From positions 1 to 54,434 of the forward strand of contig NZ_FQYU01000014.1 of assembly GCF_900141855.1 (NCBI RefSeq): a stretch of 54,434 bases of DNA, given 5' to 3'. This document shows, in pieces, positions 1 to 8,196 of this stretch. The notes under the pieces were generated by a model. That model was not told where the DNA came from, did no database searches, and saw nothing but the letters and a program-made list of their open reading frames with translations. The stretch comes from Pseudozobellia thermophila (GTDB taxonomy: Bacteria; Bacteroidota; Bacteroidia; Flavobacteriales; Flavobacteriaceae). Made by a program: the position numbers and the translations under genes. The first letter of the stretch is position 1. Each line of letters starts with the position of its first letter.

Positions 1-399
1 GATGCCCTTTGCTATAGTGCCAGTGATATTTTTGCCGCCGGCTTCCGCGACGAAAATCTGGGCAAGATTATCGGGGTGCACAAAAATACCGGTGCAGGGG
101 GCGCCAATGTATGGACACATTCGCTGCTCTACCACCTGACCCGTGATGAAACGGGCAGGTCCGATTTTTTCCGCCCCTTGGGCTACGGGGCCGATATCCG
201 GGTGGCAGTTCGCCGAACCTTGAGAAACGGCCTCAATCGCGGTGTGCCCTTGGAAGATTTGGGAATCGTTCCCGACAAAGTATGCCGTCTTACACGGGAT
301 GATCTACTTTTTAAAAACCGGGACCTTCTTGCAAAGGCTGTAGAAACGCTACAAAATGGGGTATACGACCGGGAAATTCCAGACGCTAAGCCCGTATAG
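1..399 (+). CDS. S41 family peptidase, C-terminal fragment
   Basis: The frame is open from the first base of the window, so the gene starts to the left and only about 132 C-terminal residues are here. The fragment begins with a CYSASDIFAAGF stretch followed by GVHKNTGAGGANVWTH. This resembles the catalytic-Ser region of tail-specific (C-terminal processing) serine peptidases of family S41, where the nucleophilic Ser sits in a similar NxxxYSAxD context. A GTG at 76 is in frame but is not the true start, because coding similarity continues upstream. Substrate and location cannot be judged, since the signal peptide and PDZ region are outside the window. It converges on nagA with a 62-base gap. 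Assignment rests on motif recognition only. Confidence 0.6.
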   Translation, partial: DALCYSASDIFAAGFRDENLGKIIGVHKNTGAGGANVWTHSLLYHLTRDETGRSDFFRPLGYGADIRVAVRRTLRNGLNRGVPLEDLGIVPDKVCRLTRDDLLFKNRDLLAKAVETLQNGVYDREIPDAKPV

Positions 400-461
400 C
401 CATACCAACATCCATGTTTTTCCTGTAAGTTTATGGTTTTGGTAGTTATAGATAAAAACGG

Positions 462-1649
462 TCACGATGCGCTGTACACACGTTTTCCCCCAACGATGGT
501 CTCCTGAATTTGTATGTTTTGGTCAAAGATGACGATATCGGCATCCTTGCCTATGCTAAGGCTTCCTTTCTTATGGTCGATGCCCATAATGCGGGCCGGA
601 GTGTTGGTCATCATCAAAATGGCATCGAGCAAGGGAACGTCACCCATTTTTACCATGGTCCTAACCAGCCTGTCGGCAGTAGCGACACTACCGGCAAATG
701 CACTGCGGTCGGGAAGTTTGGCCACACCATCCTCCACAATAACCTTTAGTCCGTGTTTTTTATGCCCTAAAATGCTTTCGCCGGAAGGTTTTCCCGCCGC
801 GCGCATGGCATCGGTAATCAACGCTATCTTATGGGGCCCCTTTACCTTGTAGATCAGTTTTAACAGGGGGGAGGGGAGGTGTATTCCATCGGCAATTATC
901 TCTACGTCCAGTTCGTCCATCAATAGGGAGCTTTCAATAACACCGGCGTAGCGAAAGGCATTTCTTCTACTAACCCCCGACATACCCGAATAGAGGTGGG
1001 TAGATAGGGAATATCCGTTCTCGACGGCCTCTACGACCTCCTCGTAAATGGCGTCGGTATGGGCAATGGCCGGAAGCACATTGTTTTTGAGCATGTAGCG
1101 TCCGAACTCCATCGCTCCTTCCAGTTCGGGGGCGGCACTCCAGCGCACGATGTGCTTCGATTTTTGCAGAATTTCGCGGTATTCCGCGGGATCGGGGTTT
1201 CTTATATACCTCGGGTCTTGTGCGCCCCTTTGGCTCATGGCAAAATAGGGGCCTTCTAAATGGAGTCCCAAAAACTCGGCCCCCTTGTCATTGATTTTAA
1301 GGGCCTGTTCGTAAACCTCCAAGGTGTTTAATAAATCTTCCTTGCCTCCGGTCAAGGTTGTCGGGAGCATGGCCGTGGTTCCGTATTGGGCATGCAGTTC
1401 GGCAATTTTCAGGAAGCCCTCGACTTCCCCGTCCATAAAATCATGGCCCCCACCACCGTGGACATGGATGTCGATAAATCCGGGTGAGATATACTGACCT
1501 TTGGCATCGATCAGAATGGCATTGTCCGTTTTTTTTGCCTCGCCTTCGTATATGGCGGTGATCTTGTTTTCGGTTACCTCTACGGTGCCCTTGGGAATTA
1601 TTCTGAACGGAGTAATGATCTGTCCGTTGTGTATGACAAACTTTTGCAT
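462..1649 (-). CDS. nagA: N-acetylglucosamine-6-phosphate deacetylase
   Basis: This cytosolic amidohydrolase removes acetate from GlcNAc-6-P to give GlcN-6-P, and homologues often also accept GalNAc-6-P. Its 395 residues are the usual family length. Metal and active-site motifs are in the expected order: HVH at 62-64, HLEGPY with the metal ligand E132, AIAHTDA with H197, STHLYSGMSG with H218, and ITDAMRAAG with the catalytic-type D280. It is the last gene of the minus-strand run lacI-nagB-symporter-nagA, only 10 bases after the symporter stop. In this locus it probably serves both the GlcNAc branch (through NagB) and the GalNAc branch (through AgaS), because no second deacetylase gene (agaA) is present. 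The family call is firm; dual substrate use is inference. Confidence 0.93.
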   Translation of the reverse strand: MQKFVIHNGQIITPFRIIPKGTVEVTENKITAIYEGEAKKTDNAILIDAKGQYISPGFIDIHVHGGGGHDFMDGEVEGFLKIAELHAQYGTTAMLPTTLTGGKEDLLNTLEVYEQALKINDKGAEFLGLHLEGPYFAMSQRGAQDPRYIRNPDPAEYREILQKSKHIVRWSAAPELEGAMEFGRYMLKNNVLPAIAHTDAIYEEVVEAVENGYSLSTHLYSGMSGVSRRNAFRYAGVIESSLLMDELDVEIIADGIHLPSPLLKLIYKVKGPHKIALITDAMRAAGKPSGESILGHKKHGLKVIVEDGVAKLPDRSAFAGSVATADRLVRTMVKMGDVPLLDAILMMTNTPARIMGIDHKKGSLSIGKDADIVIFDQNIQIQETIVGGKRVYSAS

Positions 1650-1659
1650 ATTCTGTCTT

Positions 1660-3126
1660 TTATACCTTAGCTATTGCCGCCTCTAGGTCCTTTACTTCTT
1701 TCGAAACCGATTTTCTAAATATCCATCCCATCAGGGAATAGACTAGCATACTCACAATGACGGGTAGGCCTACTTCGAGGGCCATACTGTCCATAGGGAG
1801 GACTTTTGTTATCGTAAAGGCGACCAATCCCGCCAATACCGAAGCAATGGCCGCTACCGGGCCACAAGACCTGAAAACGGGAATCAAACCGAACAACAAT
1901 GGCACGGCAATAGGCCCCAATAGGGCTCCGAACCAAGTAACGATAAGGCCCAATACACCGCCAAAATACTCGTATTGAAATGCAACGATAATAGTGAGTA
2001 AGGTAAAGGTAAAGGTGGTGATCCTGGCCGAAAGCAAGGAGTTTTTTTTAGTTTTGAACCTATCCGACAATACGGGCAGTATATCGCGGGTAATTACGGC
2101 CGAAATGGTATTGACGTCCGATGAGGTCATCGACATGGTATTGGCAAACAGGGAAGCAATGACCAGCCCAATCAGTCCGTTGGGCAAAAGTTTTTGTATT
2201 AAAAGGCCATAAGATTCGGAAGGGTCATCCAATCCGGGAAGGATAAGGGGAGCGGCCCACATGGGAAAAAACAGGATTAGGGGCCATATAAGATATAGTA
2301 TCCCCGAAAGGTAGGCAGCCTTTGAGGCTTCCCGTTCGGTGTTGGAAGAAATATACCTTGTCGCCAAGGGCCAGCTACCGCCATTATAACTCAAAAAGTT
2401 AATGAACAGAAATACCAGGGCGAAGCCCACGGTGTACGGGTCGTTGAAAAGTTGACTGTTTTCCGAAGGGAGTTTGTCCCATATTTCAAAGATGGAATCC
2501 CAGCCCCCGAAACGGCTCAATACTATGACGAACATCGTAATACCGGCTACCAACTGTACCACGAATTGGGCCAAATCGGTCAGGATTACCGCCCAAAGGC
2601 CCCCAATGGTGATGTATATCAAAGAAACACCCCCGGAAATCAATATACCGTAGGTAAATGAAATTCCGGTGGTAACGTTGAGAAGAACGGCAATAGCCGC
2701 CCATTTGGCACCAACATCAAAGAGTTTGAGCACCACGCCCACCCAGGCTATCAGCTGTTGTGTAAAAACATTGTAGCGAATGGCCAAGTACTCCAAGGGG
2801 GACTGAATTTTGAATCGTTTACGTAAACGGACCCAATAGACCGGAAAGATTTTGGCGGTAACGATAACGGACATTCCAATGGTAAAGGCCCACCATACGT
2901 ACAACGAAAATCCGTAGGTGTACGCCAAGGCCGCATAGGCCACAAAAACAGCACCACTATACCCGGAAACGTGATGTGAAATTCCGGAGAGCCACCAAGG
3001 CAAATCGCCACCGGCAACAAAGAAATCCTCGGAACTCTTGTTTTTAAAATAGGCATAGGCGCCAATGATGATCATTGATAAAAAGAACATGCCAATTACC
3101 AAAAAGTCGATATAGTTTAGTTCCAT
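1660..3126 (-). CDS. sodium:solute symporter (SSS family)
   Basis: The 488-residue protein has about 13 predicted hydrophobic segments spread along its length. It opens with LNYIDFLVIGMFFLSMIIIG, then the SEDFFVAGG region typical of SSS-family cotransporters after TM1. Charged loops such as WVRLRKRFKIQSPLEYLAIRYN follow, as in SGLT/NanT-like members. It lies between nagB (54 bases upstream) and nagA (10 bases downstream) in one transcription unit. The natural inference is Na+-driven inner-membrane uptake of N-acetylglucosamine or a related amino sugar released in the periplasm. Substrate is assigned by neighbourhood only. Uptake by a symporter delivers unphosphorylated sugar, so a hexosamine kinase would be needed, and none is obvious in the window. 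Confidence 0.88.
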   Translation of the reverse strand: MELNYIDFLVIGMFFLSMIIIGAYAYFKNKSSEDFFVAGGDLPWWLSGISHHVSGYSGAVFVAYAALAYTYGFSLYVWWAFTIGMSVIVTAKIFPVYWVRLRKRFKIQSPLEYLAIRYNVFTQQLIAWVGVVLKLFDVGAKWAAIAVLLNVTTGISFTYGILISGGVSLIYITIGGLWAVILTDLAQFVVQLVAGITMFVIVLSRFGGWDSIFEIWDKLPSENSQLFNDPYTVGFALVFLFINFLSYNGGSWPLATRYISSNTEREASKAAYLSGILYLIWPLILFFPMWAAPLILPGLDDPSESYGLLIQKLLPNGLIGLVIASLFANTMSMTSSDVNTISAVITRDILPVLSDRFKTKKNSLLSARITTFTFTLLTIIVAFQYEYFGGVLGLIVTWFGALLGPIAVPLLFGLIPVFRSCGPVAAIASVLAGLVAFTITKVLPMDSMALEVGLPVIVSMLVYSLMGWIFRKSVSKEVKDLEAAIAKV

Positions 3127-3180
3127 GATTGTGCTGTAAGTTTTTTTTGCACCCTTCTGTCGATGGGGTACTATGGTTTT

Positions 3181-3939
3181 TTAAAGTTTGGAAGCGGAGC
3201 CGTTGTCGAGAAATATCTTGGTTTTTGGATGCGTTCTCAATATGGTGGCGGGGCAGTCGGTACTTATCTCGTGATAAAGGGTATTGCGAACGGCTTCGGC
3301 CTTTCTTTCGTCCGGTACTACACAGCTGATCGTATCGCAGTTGAGTATGGCCGTTATGGTTAGGGTTAGGGCCTGGTCTGGAACATCGTCCAAAGTGGGG
3401 AACCATCCTTCACCGGTCTGCTGTTTTTTGCACGCCTCGTCCAAGGTGACCAGCTTGACCCATTTCGGGTCGTTAAAATCGGCTACGGGCGGGTCGTTAA
3501 AGGCAATATGCCCGTTTTCGCCTATACCGATGCAGGCGAGGTCTATGGGGTGTTTTTTTAACTCGTTGGTGTAGTACAGCATTTCTTGCTCCAAATCTTC
3601 GGCATCGCCGTTTAGGTAGTATGTTTTTTTGGGCGCCACCTCGTCCAGGATCCTTTCTTTTAGGTACTTGCGAAAGCTGGCGGGGTGTTGGTTTGAAATG
3701 CCCTTGTATTCGTCCAAGTGAAAAACCGTAATCTTTTTCCAATCGATGTCCCTTTCCTTTAAAGATTCCAAGAAGGTAAATTGGGATGATCCCGTTGCGA
3801 GAATGAGATTGGCGCCTCCCTTTTGGGCAATGGCCTCCTTTAATGTACGCTCGACAAAATCAGCTGCCGCCTTGCCCATTTCCTTGGGGTTGTTGTAAAT
3901 GCCAACGGGTATGTTTTCAATGATCAATTCTTTTTCCAT
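3181..3939 (-). CDS. nagB: glucosamine-6-phosphate deaminase
   Basis: This enzyme converts GlcN-6-P to fructose-6-P plus ammonia and joins the GlcNAc branch to glycolysis. The 252 residues match the short NagB class. Visible motifs are LILATGSSQF (phosphate-binding loop, about 45-54), FHLDEYKG with D76, and GIGENGHIAFNDPP at 138-151 with the catalytic-type H144. The loop reads ENGH...FND, where E. coli NagB has NDGH...FNE. This is the variant common in Bacteroidota and Planctomycetes members, so a related amino-sugar phosphate is not excluded. The start is an ATG 61 bases after the end of lacI. It is the second gene of the lacI-nagB-symporter-nagA unit. Confidence 0.88.
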   Translation of the reverse strand: MEKELIIENIPVGIYNNPKEMGKAAADFVERTLKEAIAQKGGANLILATGSSQFTFLESLKERDIDWKKITVFHLDEYKGISNQHPASFRKYLKERILDEVAPKKTYYLNGDAEDLEQEMLYYTNELKKHPIDLACIGIGENGHIAFNDPPVADFNDPKWVKLVTLDEACKKQQTGEGWFPTLDDVPDQALTLTITAILNCDTISCVVPDERKAEAVRNTLYHEISTDCPATILRTHPKTKIFLDNGSASKL

Positions 3940-4000
3940 TATTTGGTTTTTTGGTTTTCTTTTAATTAACCTATTGCCGAGGTCCGCTTAGATTGAAAAA

Positions 4001-5098
4001 CTAGGGGGTTGCATCCTTATCGTTGGCAACTGATTCTTGAAATTTTATATAATAATCTATATTCTCCTTAATAATGATATCGAGGGGTACGTGCTGTATT
4101 TTGGTAGGGGACTTCTTTTGTACAAAAAAATCGAAAAGGGTTTTGATGGCCATTGTCCCTTGCGAAATTGGTCTTTGGGAAATAAGGAAATCGATGTTTC
4201 CCTTTTTCATTTCAAGAATATTGGCCTGTAGCATATCAAAGCCGATCAGTTTAATGGGGAGTTCATGTTGGGCATGGTACTTGGCAATGATATGGGCCCT
4301 TGAATTGGTGACAAATACCCCTTGGATGTCCGAATTTTTAATGTAGTACTTGGTCAGTTCTCGGGTTATATCGGCCTCTTCTATTGAAGGTATGGTAACG
4401 GAGTTTATCTTTACGTCACCCATCTCTTTTGAAGCCTTGAAAAATTCCCGGAACCCCTTTTCGATCATATTGATATGGCTGTTCTCAAGCCCTTTTACAA
4501 AATTTAATATCAAGATGTTGTCGGAATTGTTTAGGATCGAACTCATCAACCTGCCCGCCACATGTCCGCTTCCCTTAAGGTCCGGACCTATATAGGAAAG
4601 GTTTCTTTGGTTCGGGATTATGGCGTCGACAAAGACATAGGGAATTTTTTTGTCGTCGAGCTTTTTAATGAACGAACGGCTTTCCTTTTCAAAGAGAGGG
4701 GCCAAAACAACGCCGTCCGGATTCATTTCGATTATCGCTTCGGCACTTTCGATAAAACTCGATTCATCAAATAAACTATATTCCATGGAATGGCATACAA
4801 GGCCAAAATCCCTATAGGAGCCAACGGCCTCTTCCACGCCGCGCTTGGGTAGGCTCCAATAGCTGTTCGGGTCGCTTGCCCGCGGAAAGAGACTGCAGAC
4901 AACAAAGTGTTTTCCCAAGGCCAGGGTCCTAGCCAAGAGATTGGGGTTGAAGTTGAGGTTTTTAATGGCTTCCTCTACCTTTTTCTGTTTGGCAGGGGAG
5001 ACCTTTCCCCTGTTGTGTATGACCCGGTCTACGGTTCCAATAGATACATTGGCGTAATTGGCAAGGTCTTGAATGGTTGTTTTCTTTGTCTTGATCAT
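4001..5098 (-). CDS. LacI family transcriptional regulator
   Basis: The first 60 residues form a LacI helix-turn-helix and hinge: TIQDLANYANVSIGTVDRVI, then HNRGKVSPAKQKKVEEAIKNL. The rest is a periplasmic-binding-protein-like effector domain of the ribose-binding type, with FVDAIIPNQ and IKLIGFDM. The ATG at 5098 is preferred over an in-frame TTG at 5113 because it has an AAAGAA stretch just upstream and begins directly before the HTH. The gene heads the nagB-symporter-nagA operon and is divergent from the Gfo/Idh/MocA-GMC operon. Three TGTGT-N4-ACACA palindromes in the 435-base divergent region are likely operators, one of them only about 40 bases from this start, which suggests autoregulation. 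The effector is unknown; an amino sugar or its phosphate is the obvious guess. Confidence 0.9.
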   Translation of the reverse strand: MIKTKKTTIQDLANYANVSIGTVDRVIHNRGKVSPAKQKKVEEAIKNLNFNPNLLARTLALGKHFVVCSLFPRASDPNSYWSLPKRGVEEAVGSYRDFGLVCHSMEYSLFDESSFIESAEAIIEMNPDGVVLAPLFEKESRSFIKKLDDKKIPYVFVDAIIPNQRNLSYIGPDLKGSGHVAGRLMSSILNNSDNILILNFVKGLENSHINMIEKGFREFFKASKEMGDVKINSVTIPSIEEADITRELTKYYIKNSDIQGVFVTNSRAHIIAKYHAQHELPIKLIGFDMLQANILEMKKGNIDFLISQRPISQGTMAIKTLFDFFVQKKSPTKIQHVPLDIIIKENIDYYIKFQESVANDKDATP

Positions 5099-5137
5099 TT
5101 CTTTATGAAACAACTGGTTTTTAAGTCTTTAAAAAAT

Positions 5138-5151
5138 TGTGTGCCTACACA
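5138..5151. promoter_or_regulatory. putative LacI operator 1 (TGTGT-N4-ACACA)
   Basis: The bases read TGTGTGCCTACACA, an inverted repeat of TGTGT and ACACA around four central bases, the normal shape of a LacI-family operator. It sits about 40 bases upstream of the lacI start, where binding would block the lacI-nagB-symporter-nagA promoter. The identical 14-mer occurs again at 5414-5427. Confidence 0.6.
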
Positions 5152-5227
5152 TATTTGTAAATATAATAGCTTTTTTTGGTTAAATTAGCTTGGTTTTAAA
5201 AAAAAAGAGGCTGATGTTGTGAAAAGT

Positions 5228-5243
5228 ATGTGTTCGGACACAT
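5228..5243. promoter_or_regulatory. putative LacI operator 2 (perfect 6-bp arms)
   Basis: The bases read ATGTGTTCGGACACAT. Arms ATGTGT and ACACAT are perfect inverted repeats around the centre TCGG, which contains the central CG step typical of LacI-family sites. It lies in the middle of the lacI / Gfo divergent region and shares its arms with the flanking sites. Confidence 0.62.
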
Positions 5244-5413
5244 TTTTATGGTTTTCGCTTGTTTGTTATTATAATTTGATTAATTTAGTTTGTAAAATGA
5301 AAGGTTTTAGTTTAAAAAAATCTTTCTTATTCTTTTTTTCGTCAAATATGATTTGTCTATTTAATCGGTTATCACATCTGATTGGTAGTGAAGTTATTTT
5401 TCTTGATAGAGAC

Positions 5414-5427
5414 TGTGTGCCTACACA
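5414..5427. promoter_or_regulatory. putative LacI operator 3 (TGTGT-N4-ACACA)
   Basis: This exact copy of the 14-mer at 5138-5151 lies about 107 bases upstream of the Gfo/Idh/MocA start at 5534, so it could control the rightward operon. Three arm-conserved sites in one intergenic region are unlikely by chance. DNA looping between them is possible but unproven. Confidence 0.6.
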
Positions 5428-5533
5428 TAATTTGCATAAAAGGAAGAGTGCCAGGTGGTGTAGGTAGAGGTATCAAAGGATGATTTGATGTAAACTCGGA
5501 AAGCGCGTAAATAAATAAACGATAGAGAAACCA

Positions 5534-6574
5534 ATGGGTGAAAATCGACGAAATTTTATAAAATCAACGGCATTGGCCGGCTTGGGAGTGGGGCTGACAG
5601 GGGCTGTTCCCCTAAACCTTAACGGCAAGGACAAACGCGAAGGTAGAATAGGTATTATCGGACTCGATACCTCCCACGTAACGGCTTTTACCAAGGCTAT
5701 AAACAATGGCAATAGACCCGACTTGGAAGGGTTTAAAGTGGTTGCGGCCTATCCTACCAAAGGTAGTGCCGATATGTCGGCGAGTATCGACCGCTTGGAA
5801 AAGTTCACCACGGAGGTAAGGGCCATGGGGGTAGAAATAGTCAGCGCTATCGACGAGCTCATTGATAAAGTGGACTTTGTTCTTCTGGAATCCGTTGACG
5901 GCAGAAGGCATATAGACGAGGCCTTGCCCGTGTTAAAGGCCGGCAAGCCCATGTTTATTGATAAACCGATATCCAATAACTTGGTCGGGGCCATAAAAAT
6001 CTTTGAGGCTTCCAAAAAATACAAGGTGCCGATATTTTCGGCCTCCAGTACCCGGTTCGCCCCGGAGTCCATTGAAATTGCAAAAGGGAAGAAGGAAATT
6101 GGCAAGGTCTTGGGCGCCTATACCTATGGTCCCGCGGGGAAGCAGGTGGGGCATATGGACTTGGCCTACTACGGGATTCATGCCATTGAGGCGCTTTTTA
6201 CCTTAATGGGTACGGGTTGCAAAGAGGTGGCGAGATGGGATACCCCGGTGTCTACTACCGTTACCGGAATTTGGGACGACGGCAGAACGGGCGTTTTTGC
6301 TTCCACTCCCGTGGGCGGGAAGTCTTATTTTGGTGGCGTGGTGCACGGTAGTGAGGGGGTAGCGGAAAAGATTAAGGTCTTTGACGGGTACGAACCCTTG
6401 CTGGTAGAGGTCGTCAATTATTTTAGAACCGGAATAGTACCGGTCGATTATAACGAGACCCTGGAAATCTTTGCATTTATGGCCGCGGCCGACGAAAGTA
6501 AACTAAGGGGAGGGAAACCCGTCGCACTCAAGGATGTCATGCAAAGGGCGACCATGGAGGCAAAAAAAATCTAG
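5534..6574 (+). CDS. Gfo/Idh/MocA family oxidoreductase (Tat-exported)
   Basis: This NAD(P)-dependent oxidoreductase of the glucose-fructose oxidoreductase class has 346 residues. The N-terminus carries a Tat-type leader: NRRNFIKSTALAGLGVGLTG, with an RRxF motif and a hydrophobic stretch. The Rossmann start is RIGIIGLDTSHVTAF, where the usual GxGxxG is relaxed to GLDTSH. The catalytic-lysine motif appears as FIDKPISNN in place of the common EKP. The C-terminal substrate half contains DLAYYGIHAIEALF. It is first in a rightward run with a second Gfo protein, a GMC oxidoreductase and gluconate dehydrogenase subunit 3. Such sets are known in Bacteroidota for oxidation or cleavage of C3-oxidised glycosides. 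The relaxed dinucleotide motif makes cofactor use uncertain. Confidence 0.82.
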   Translation: MGENRRNFIKSTALAGLGVGLTGAVPLNLNGKDKREGRIGIIGLDTSHVTAFTKAINNGNRPDLEGFKVVAAYPTKGSADMSASIDRLEKFTTEVRAMGVEIVSAIDELIDKVDFVLLESVDGRRHIDEALPVLKAGKPMFIDKPISNNLVGAIKIFEASKKYKVPIFSASSTRFAPESIEIAKGKKEIGKVLGAYTYGPAGKQVGHMDLAYYGIHAIEALFTLMGTGCKEVARWDTPVSTTVTGIWDDGRTGVFASTPVGGKSYFGGVVHGSEGVAEKIKVFDGYEPLLVEVVNYFRTGIVPVDYNETLEIFAFMAAADESKLRGGKPVALKDVMQRATMEAKKI

Positions 6575-6699
6575 AAAACATAAAAACGCACCAAGGCCGA
6601 GGGTAAGGCAACCAAAGACCCAAGACTACTGGGTCCTGCCCATAATTGTAGGACGGCGTATTAAATAATTTGAAACATCGAATATCAAAAGAATACCAC

Positions 6700-8046
6700 A
6701 TGGAAAACAAAAGAAGGTCATTTATAAAGAAAACGACAATGGGGGCATCGGCGGTTACCATAGGAGGTGTGCTTCCTGGGTTTAGTGCCCAAAGTTATGG
6801 CAATATCCTAGGGGCCAATGAGCGCCTCAACGTGGCCAGTATGGGGGTAAACAGCAGGGGGAAGGCGGTAGGCTCCAATTTCGCCAAACAGCCCAATTGC
6901 GAGGTTTTATACTCATGTGATGTAGATACAAGGGCGTCGGAGCGGTATATCGATGCCATAGGCAAGATCCAGAACAAGAAGCCGAAGCATGCCACCGATT
7001 TTAGAAAGGCCCTGGATGATAAGGACGTTGATATTCTTATAGTGGCGGCACCGGACCATTGGCATGCACCTGCGGCCATCATGGCCTGTAAGGCGGGAAA
7101 ACATGTGTATTTGGAAAAACCCGCGAGCCATAATCCCCGGGAAGGGGAGCTCGCCGTGGCAGCGGCCCAAAAGTACGACCGGGTTGTACAGATGGGAAAT
7201 CAACGCCGTTCGTGGCCCAACGTGATCGCCGCCATAGGGGAACTGAAAAACGGGATAATAGGCAGACCGTATTTTGCAAAGACCTGGTACGCCAACAACA
7301 GGCCGTCGATCGGTATTGGCAAGCTTGCCGAAGTACCCTCTTGGCTAAATTATGATTTATGGCAGGGCCCGGCCCCACGGGAAGCCTTTAGGGACAATAT
7401 CGTTCATTACAACTGGCATTGGTTTTGGAATTGGGGTACCGGCGAAGCATTGAACAACGGCACCCACTTTGTCGATTTGGCCCGATGGGGACTGGGGGTC
7501 GACTATCCTGTTAAAGTAAGCTCGAACGGTGGAAGGTACCGTTATAAAGACGATTGGGAAACCCCCGATACACAAATCATAAACATGGAATTTTCGAACG
7601 ACACCTTAATGACCTGGGAAGGGCGTAGCTGTAACGGCCGTACGGTCGAGGGAGGTGCCGTAGGTGTTATGTTCTATGGTGAAAATGGCTCCTTGGAAAT
7701 CGAAGGTGGCAATTCCTATAAGGTCTACGACTTAAACAATAAGTTGATAAAAGAAGTAACGGGCAGCCGAAAAATTGGTAGTGGTAACTTGTCCGATCCT
7801 TCACAGGATCTCGATGTTTTGCACATTCAAAACTTTTTTGATGCCATTAGAAAGGGAACTGCCTTGAATTCCGATATCGTCGGGGGGCACCAAAGTACCT
7901 TGCTGGTCCAATTGGGTAATATCGCCCTGCGTTCAGGAAGCACTTTGAATATCGACCCCAATAATGGGCGTATAAAGGATAATAGTGAGGCCATGAAGTA
8001 TTGGAGTAGGGATTACGAACCCGGGTGGGAAAAGGTTTTGTACTGA
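6700..8046 (+). CDS. Gfo/Idh/MocA family oxidoreductase (Tat-exported)
   Basis: This is a second periplasmic member of the family, about 448 residues and longer than gfo1. The ATG at 6700 (ENKRRSFIKKTTMGASAV, a Tat leader) is preferred to a TTG ten codons upstream. The Rossmann region is RLNVASMGVNSRGKAVGSNF, followed by VAAPDHWHAPAAIMACKAGK and the catalytic motif VYLEKPASHN. The substrate half has NWGTGEALNNGTHFVDLARW, where the aspartate and histidine of the active site usually lie. Such secreted Gfo enzymes keep a tightly bound nicotinamide cofactor. Position between gfo1 and the GMC dehydrogenase suggests that the products of one are handled by the other. Substrate unknown. Confidence 0.85.
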   Translation: MENKRRSFIKKTTMGASAVTIGGVLPGFSAQSYGNILGANERLNVASMGVNSRGKAVGSNFAKQPNCEVLYSCDVDTRASERYIDAIGKIQNKKPKHATDFRKALDDKDVDILIVAAPDHWHAPAAIMACKAGKHVYLEKPASHNPREGELAVAAAQKYDRVVQMGNQRRSWPNVIAAIGELKNGIIGRPYFAKTWYANNRPSIGIGKLAEVPSWLNYDLWQGPAPREAFRDNIVHYNWHWFWNWGTGEALNNGTHFVDLARWGLGVDYPVKVSSNGGRYRYKDDWETPDTQIINMEFSNDTLMTWEGRSCNGRTVEGGAVGVMFYGENGSLEIEGGNSYKVYDLNNKLIKEVTGSRKIGSGNLSDPSQDLDVLHIQNFFDAIRKGTALNSDIVGGHQSTLLVQLGNIALRSGSTLNIDPNNGRIKDNSEAMKYWSRDYEPGWEKVLY

Positions 8047-8196
8047 TGTGTAACCGTTAAGGGGTATGGGGATGTCTGTTTGACGAAGGCGGCTTCGCGC
8101 TGTTTGGCTTCCTTACTGTTGATAGGCCCCTTAGGTCGAAAATCGGCCGAGAAATAAATAAAATCCGCCCGAAATAAGGAATTATTGGAAATCGAA

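Noticed and set aside
5219-5467. Plus-strand frame in the lacI / Gfo divergent region
   Set aside because: It covers the operator palindromes, is rich in Phe/Leu/Ser from AT-rich DNA and has no domain.
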